Positions 14,286-17,361 of a stretch of DNA of 17,361 nucleotides are shown here, piece by piece. The stretch is from contig JAEWWD010000243.1 in the NCBI GenBank assembly GCA_023396535.1, positions 1 to 17,361 of the forward strand, written 5' to 3'. This stretch comes from Bacillota bacterium (GTDB taxonomy: Bacteria; Bacillota; Clostridia; Christensenellales; CAG-138). The position numbers and the translations under genes were made by a program. Below the pieces are notes generated by a model. It did not search any database. It worked only from the letters and a program-made list of their open reading frames with translations, and was not told where the DNA came from. The number at the start of each line of letters is the position of its first letter. The first letter of the stretch is position 1.

Positions 14286-14939
14286 ATGCTTAACGATCTC
14301 ATCGCCGCGATCAAAGCCCATAAAGTTATCGCCATATGCCGAAAAATTTACTCGGATGAGCTACTGCTGCTTGCGGACGCGCTGGTAAAGGGCGGAATAC
14401 GCCTGATGGAAGTGACGTTCGATCAAAATGATCCGGATGCGGAGCAAAAGACCGGCCGGGCAGTCGCCATGCTCAAAAGCGGATTTCCAGGGCTTTCGGT
14501 GGGGGCGGGCACTGTGCTGACGCCGCGGCAGGTGGAAATCGTTTGTGAAAACGGCGCGGAGTTCATCGTGTCCCCCAACGTTTCGGCGGACGTGATCAGA
14601 CGGACTGTGGAGTTGGGGCTCGTATCCATCCCCGGGGCCATGACCCCTACGGAAATACTCATGGCTCACGATGCGGGCGCGCATTTTGTAAAGCTGTTTC
14701 CCGCCGCGGCGCTGGGTATTTCCTATCTGAAGAGTATACGTTCGCCCATCAATCATGTCGGCCTTATCGCGACGGGCGGCATTGGTGCGGAGAACTTGCC
14801 GCAGTTCCTTAACGCCGGGTGCGTGGGCGCGGGTATAGGCGGCAGTTTGTGCGACAGAAAGCTTATTGCCTCAGGGCAAGGCGAAGCCATTACCTCTCTC
14901 GCGCGGCAAATCACGGATATCGCTGCGCAGGCCGATTGA
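14286..14939 (+). CDS. KDPG aldolase (second copy, single-domain)
   Basis: 217 residues of the class I KDPG/KHG aldolase family: R19 in IAICRKIY, base E42 in LMEVTFDQND, GAGTVLT (73-79), FIVSPNVS, IPGAMTPTE, Schiff-base K136 in HFVKLFPAAALG, and ATGGIGAENL. It would cleave KDPG, or an isomer such as 2-keto-3-deoxy-6-phosphogalactonate, to pyruvate and glyceraldehyde 3-phosphate. It differs from the VOC-fused copy at the substrate-binding positions: this one keeps the arginine after the first strand (R19) but has D46 where the other has R46. The ATG at 14286 follows a GGGGG run by 6 nt; an in-frame TTG at 14280 is too close to that run. It is the first gene of the plus-strand operon. Confidence 0.9.
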   Translation: MLNDLIAAIKAHKVIAICRKIYSDELLLLADALVKGGIRLMEVTFDQNDPDAEQKTGRAVAMLKSGFPGLSVGAGTVLTPRQVEIVCENGAEFIVSPNVSADVIRRTVELGLVSIPGAMTPTEILMAHDAGAHFVKLFPAAALGISYLKSIRSPINHVGLIATGGIGAENLPQFLNAGCVGAGIGGSLCDRKLIASGQGEAITSLARQITDIAAQAD

Positions 14940-14987
14940 TAATCGGATACAAAGACGTATCAGAGCTTTTTAACGGAGGAACATGCA

Positions 14988-15749
14988 ATGATATTGGATA
15001 AATTCAAGCTGGAAGGCAAGGTAGCCATCGTAACAGGCGCGAGCGCCGGACTTGGGGAAGGCATCGCCGCCGCGCTGGCGGAGGCGGGCGCCGACGTCGC
15101 GGGCGTGGCGCGCAGGGAATGCGAAGGCGCACGCAGAAAAGTGGAATCCGCTCACCGCAGGTTCCTGAATATCCAGGCGGATCTAATAAGCCAGCAGCCC
15201 ATTGCGGATATCGTGGAAAAGACGCTTGCCGCATTCGGCCGTATCGATATTCTCGTCAACAATGCCGGCATTATCCGTCGCGCGGATTCCGTGGATTATC
15301 TGGAGCGGGACTGGGACGACATCATGAACGTCAACCTCAAAAGCCTGTTTTTTCTCAGCCAGGCCGTGTGCCGGCAGTATCTCGCGCAGGGAAGCGGCGG
15401 GAAAATCATCAACATCGCTTCCATGCTGTCCTTTCAGGGCGGCATCCGCGTGCCGGCATATACCGCCTCCAAAAGCGGCGTTATGGGCCTCACGCGCCTG
15501 TTGGCGTGCGAATGGGCAAAGTACGGAGTCAATGTCAACGCGATCGCGCCGGGCTACATGGCAACGGACAATACGGAGCAGCTTCGGAACGACCCCGTCC
15601 GCAGCAAAGAACTATTGGCGCGTATTCCCGCCGACAGGTGGGGAACGCCGGAGGACATCGGCGGGGCGGCAGTATTTCTTGCCTGCGAAGCGTCCTCCTA
15701 CATGCAAGGATATACCATCGCGGTGGACGGCGGCTGGCTGGCCAGATAA
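14988..15749 (+). CDS. kduD: 2-dehydro-3-deoxy-D-gluconate 5-dehydrogenase (short-chain dehydrogenase)
   Basis: 253 residues, the same length as Escherichia coli KduD and very similar over GKIINIASMLSFQGGIRVP, YTASKSGVMG, NVNAIAPGYMAT and the C-terminus YTIAVDGGWLAR. Rossmann motif TGASAGLG (16-23); NNAG; catalytic S145, Y158 and K162. KduD interconverts 2,5-diketo-3-deoxygluconate and KDG, the last step of unsaturated uronate (pectin-type) breakdown before KDG kinase. No kduI isomerase is seen in the window. Close relatives act as gluconate 5-dehydrogenase or on 5-keto sugar acids, so the exact substrate is open. GGAGG lies 8 nt before the ATG; the next gene starts 9 nt after its stop. Confidence 0.88.
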   Translation: MILDKFKLEGKVAIVTGASAGLGEGIAAALAEAGADVAGVARRECEGARRKVESAHRRFLNIQADLISQQPIADIVEKTLAAFGRIDILVNNAGIIRRADSVDYLERDWDDIMNVNLKSLFFLSQAVCRQYLAQGSGGKIINIASMLSFQGGIRVPAYTASKSGVMGLTRLLACEWAKYGVNVNAIAPGYMATDNTEQLRNDPVRSKELLARIPADRWGTPEDIGGAAVFLACEASSYMQGYTIAVDGGWLAR

Positions 15750-15758
15750 GGAGAGAAT

Positions 15759-16784
15759 ATGAAAGCGGCTGTATTGCAAAACTGGAAGGACATGGTCATG
15801 ACCGATATCGGAATGCCCGTTCCCGGTCCGGACGAGGCGCTCATCAAAGTCATATATGGCGGCATATGCGGATCAGACCTGACGGTATACAATGGCAACC
15901 ACCCTACGGCACGAGTGCCCGTGGTGCTCTGCCATGAGATTCTGGGCACCATCGAAAAACTGCCCGACGGGTATTCCGGCGAGTTTTGCGTGGGTGAGCG
16001 GGTACTGATGAACCCTGTCATCACATGCGGAACCTGCGGCGCTTGCAGGCGGGGCATAGGCAACGTCTGCGACAATCTGAAGCTCATGGGCATTCACGTT
16101 AACGGCGGGTTTGAACAGTATACGAAGGTAAGTACCGAAAAACTGGTGCATGTGGCCGCCGATTTGCCGGATACCATCGCGGCGCTGGGCGAGCCCTTTG
16201 CGGTGGGGTATCATGTAAACAAGCGTGCAGGCGTGCAGCCTGGCGATAAGGTGCTCATCATAGGCGCGGGTACGATCGGCAGCGTGGTGGGCCTGTGCGC
16301 GCGGGAAATGGGCGCGGATATCGTCTCCGTGAGTGAAATCAATCCGGATCGGCTTGCGCACGCGCAGGAGCTCGGGTTTTGCGTCATCAACGCGGCAAAT
16401 GAGGACGTCGTTAAACGCGCGAAAGAGCTGACGGGCGGCGACGGCTTTGATATCGTCATTGAAGCATCCGGTTCCAAGCCGGGCGTCATGATGATGGCGG
16501 ACGTATGCCGTACCGGCGGCACATTGATGGCGCTGAGTCTCTCCGCGCTGCCATACGAATTCCCCATAGGGAAGGTATCGTTCCGGGAGATGACGCTCAT
16601 CGGTTCCCGGTTATACTCGCAACAGGATTTTGAAAACGGCGTGAAGCTGCTTACTCAGCTTGCGCGATCCCGGGATCTTTCCTCCTTAATCTCAGAAATC
16701 ATGCCGCTCGATGAACTCCCGCTTGCCCTGGAAAAGGCTAAAAGAGGAGAATGCACAGGGAAAATATTGATCAGCTGTGTGTGA
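15759..16784 (+). CDS. Zinc-dependent medium-chain alcohol dehydrogenase, sugar-acid/polyol type
   Basis: 341 residues. Catalytic zinc ligands fit C37 (GGICGSDL), H59 with E60 (LCHEILG, where the family usually has GHE), and E145 (GEPFAV). The structural zinc site is C90, C93, C96 and C104 in TCGTCGACRRGIGNVC. The NAD-binding motif is GAGTIGSVVG. Family members with this pattern include L-idonate 5-dehydrogenase, L-galactonate/L-gulonate 5-dehydrogenase (LgoD/RspB-like) and sorbitol dehydrogenase. The neighbouring KduD-like enzyme suggests oxidation of an aldonate at C5, with KduD reducing the keto acid in turn, as in the IdnD/IdnO pair (inference). It is the last gene of the operon. No intrinsic terminator is seen directly after it; the next one is at 17044-17087. 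Confidence 0.87.
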   Translation: MKAAVLQNWKDMVMTDIGMPVPGPDEALIKVIYGGICGSDLTVYNGNHPTARVPVVLCHEILGTIEKLPDGYSGEFCVGERVLMNPVITCGTCGACRRGIGNVCDNLKLMGIHVNGGFEQYTKVSTEKLVHVAADLPDTIAALGEPFAVGYHVNKRAGVQPGDKVLIIGAGTIGSVVGLCAREMGADIVSVSEINPDRLAHAQELGFCVINAANEDVVKRAKELTGGDGFDIVIEASGSKPGVMMMADVCRTGGTLMALSLSALPYEFPIGKVSFREMTLIGSRLYSQQDFENGVKLLTQLARSRDLSSLISEIMPLDELPLALEKAKRGECTGKILISCV

Positions 16785-16826
16785 AGTTTCTCTCCCTCAT
16801 CGCGCCCCAAAGGCGGCCTTCGGGAT

Positions 16827-16854
16827 TTGAGTAGAGGGTAAACAAGAGGATACC
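16827..16854 (+). promoter_or_regulatory. Possible promoter of the non-coding RNA
   Basis: TTGAGT (16827-16832) and GATACC (16849-16854) with 16 bp between. Both boxes deviate from consensus. It is listed because it would start an RNA near 16862, just before the structured part. Confidence 0.25.
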
Positions 16855-16861
16855 GCATCGA

Positions 16862-17087
16862 TTTTTCGACCACGGGCGCGCTGATTTCGCGCTAATTAAT
16901 GCCGGGTAAAAAGTTATTCCAATTATGTAACTCGCGGTGCAACAAGATCACTCGTGTGGTCCTAAAGACTGCGCCCGGTGCGAAAAACAGGGACGGCTTC
17001 GATGTGGATGCCTACCTAAAGAGTATAGGATGAACCGACCGTGACGAAAAAGCCGGCTTCCTTCGCGCAGGAGGCCGGCTTTTTCGT
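16862..17087 (+). ncRNA. Probable structured non-coding RNA (candidate raiA-motif RNA)
   Basis: About 225 nt without a protein, ending in a strong intrinsic terminator. Several helices can be drawn. A long-range stem pairs 16871-16879 with 16971-16980 (9 bp, one bulged G). A hairpin AGTTA/TAACT (16912-16916, 16928-16932) has a TTCCAAT-containing loop. A CCTA/TAGG hairpin lies at 17011-17029. CCTAAAGA occurs twice in loop positions (16961-16968 and 17015-17022), and TTCGATG at 16998-17004 resembles a T-loop. GCCGGG at 16901-16906 could compete for the same 3' partner. The T-loop-like elements, length, terminal hairpin and spore-former host make me think of the raiA-motif RNA of Clostridia. That is a guess from memory, not a match I could verify. 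It could also be the 3' tail of the upstream operon mRNA. Confidence 0.5.
17044..17087 (+). terminator. Strong intrinsic terminator
   Basis: A 19-bp stem with a single T-G position: ACGAAAAAGCCGGCTTCCT (17044-17062) against AGGAGGCCGGCTTTTTCGT (17069-17087), loop TCGCGC. The A-run and T-run in the stem let it work in both directions. It ends the non-coding RNA and probably the upstream operon. Confidence 0.92.
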
Positions 17088-17158
17088 TGGAGGGAACGGG
17101 TGACTTGCTCCTGTTGCGGAAGCTGTTTTGCAGTTGGTAAATACTTCAATTCTAATGC

Positions 17159-17187
17159 TTGATTTTTTTCTTTCTTGCTTTTATACT
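17159..17187 (+). promoter_or_regulatory. SigA-type promoter of the GntR-family gene
   Basis: TTGATT (17159-17164), 17 bp, TATACT (17182-17187). The -10 region overlaps the small inverted repeat ATAC-TAAGT-GTAT (17183-17195), a possible autoregulatory site. Confidence 0.6.
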
Positions 17188-17234
17188 AAGTGTATTATCG
17201 GTGCTAGTACGGCTAATGCTGTGAAGGGAGAACT

Positions 17235-17361
17235 ATGCTTGAGATAGATAAGTTTTCAAGGGTTCCAATCTACGAGCAAATCATTGCCCAATTGGAAACA
17301 CATATCCGGCTGGGGACATTTGCGCCGGAAGCATCATTGCCTTCCGTTCGCGCGCTTTCCG
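17235..17361 (+). CDS. GntR-family transcriptional regulator, N-terminal part (runs off the window)
   Basis: Only the first 42 codons are present. They read as the winged helix-turn-helix start of a GntR regulator: VPIYEQIIAQLETHIRLGTF, then PEASLPSVRALS. The PIYEQI opening followed by a recognition region with LPSVR is typical of the YtrA subgroup, short regulators often placed before ABC transporter genes, and also of the MocR type with a C-terminal aminotransferase-like domain. The C-terminus is needed to decide. AAGGGAG lies 4 nt before the ATG. Confidence 0.88.
   Translation, partial: MLEIDKFSRVPIYEQIIAQLETHIRLGTFAPEASLPSVRALS

Noticed and set aside
15119..15937. 272-codon plus-strand open frame overlapping kduD and the zinc dehydrogenase
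   Set aside because: Frame-shifted shadow of two strongly recognised genes; very rich in Arg, Gly and His and matches no family.
16785..16830. Possible terminator directly after the zinc dehydrogenase
   Set aside because: Only short GC stems (such as AAGGC/GCCTT) are present with no T-tract after them; the convincing terminator is at 17044-17087.
1..17361. CRISPR array, insertion sequence, integrase, tRNA or rRNA gene, toxin-antitoxin or phage-defence system
   Set aside because: No regularly spaced repeats, transposase motifs, tRNA cloverleaf or defence-type domains were seen on either strand; all long genes are metabolic, transport, envelope, sporulation or regulatory.

Overview
The window comes from a spore-forming member of the Firmicutes, most likely an anaerobic Clostridia-type bacterium of moderate-to-high GC. 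The evidence is a clear SpoIIID sporulation regulator, a 7TM-DISM-type membrane sensor, consensus SigA promoters with strong Shine-Dalgarno sites, and sugar-acid catabolism genes typical of gut Clostridia. The species cannot be told from the sequence.

Left part (1-5004). A membrane sensor runs off the left edge on the minus strand. Next come a minus-strand spoIIID with a SigE-like promoter, a cytosolic Cu/Zn superoxide dismutase on the minus strand, and a plus-strand pair: a GT4 glycosyltransferase and UDP-glucose 6-dehydrogenase. The pair looks like a small envelope module that makes UDP-glucuronate and may transfer it.

Central part (5017-14173). One long minus-strand operon reads, from its promoter near 13130 to its terminator near 5035: branched-chain-amino-acid-type ABC importer (livK-livH-livM-livG-livF), class I aminotransferase, KDPG/KHG aldolase fused to a VOC domain, and 2-keto-3-deoxygluconate kinase. 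An IclR-family regulator is transcribed divergently from the same 331-bp control region, which holds two good promoters and several palindromes.

Right part (14174-16784). A second operon on the plus strand, behind a perfect consensus promoter (TTGACA-17-TATAAT), carries a second KDPG aldolase, a KduD-like short-chain dehydrogenase and a zinc-dependent medium-chain dehydrogenase. Both operons converge on 2-keto-3-deoxygluconate (KDG) and its 6-phosphate. The system therefore probably imports and degrades a sugar acid, an amino sugar acid or a hydroxy amino acid down to pyruvate plus a C2 or C3 aldehyde. The odd feature is the pairing of an amino-acid-type importer and an aminotransferase with KDG/KDPG enzymes.

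Right edge (16785-17361). A protein-free stretch contains a likely structured non-coding RNA of about 225 nt ending in a very strong intrinsic terminator. It is followed by the first 42 codons of a GntR-family (YtrA-like) regulator with its own promoter.
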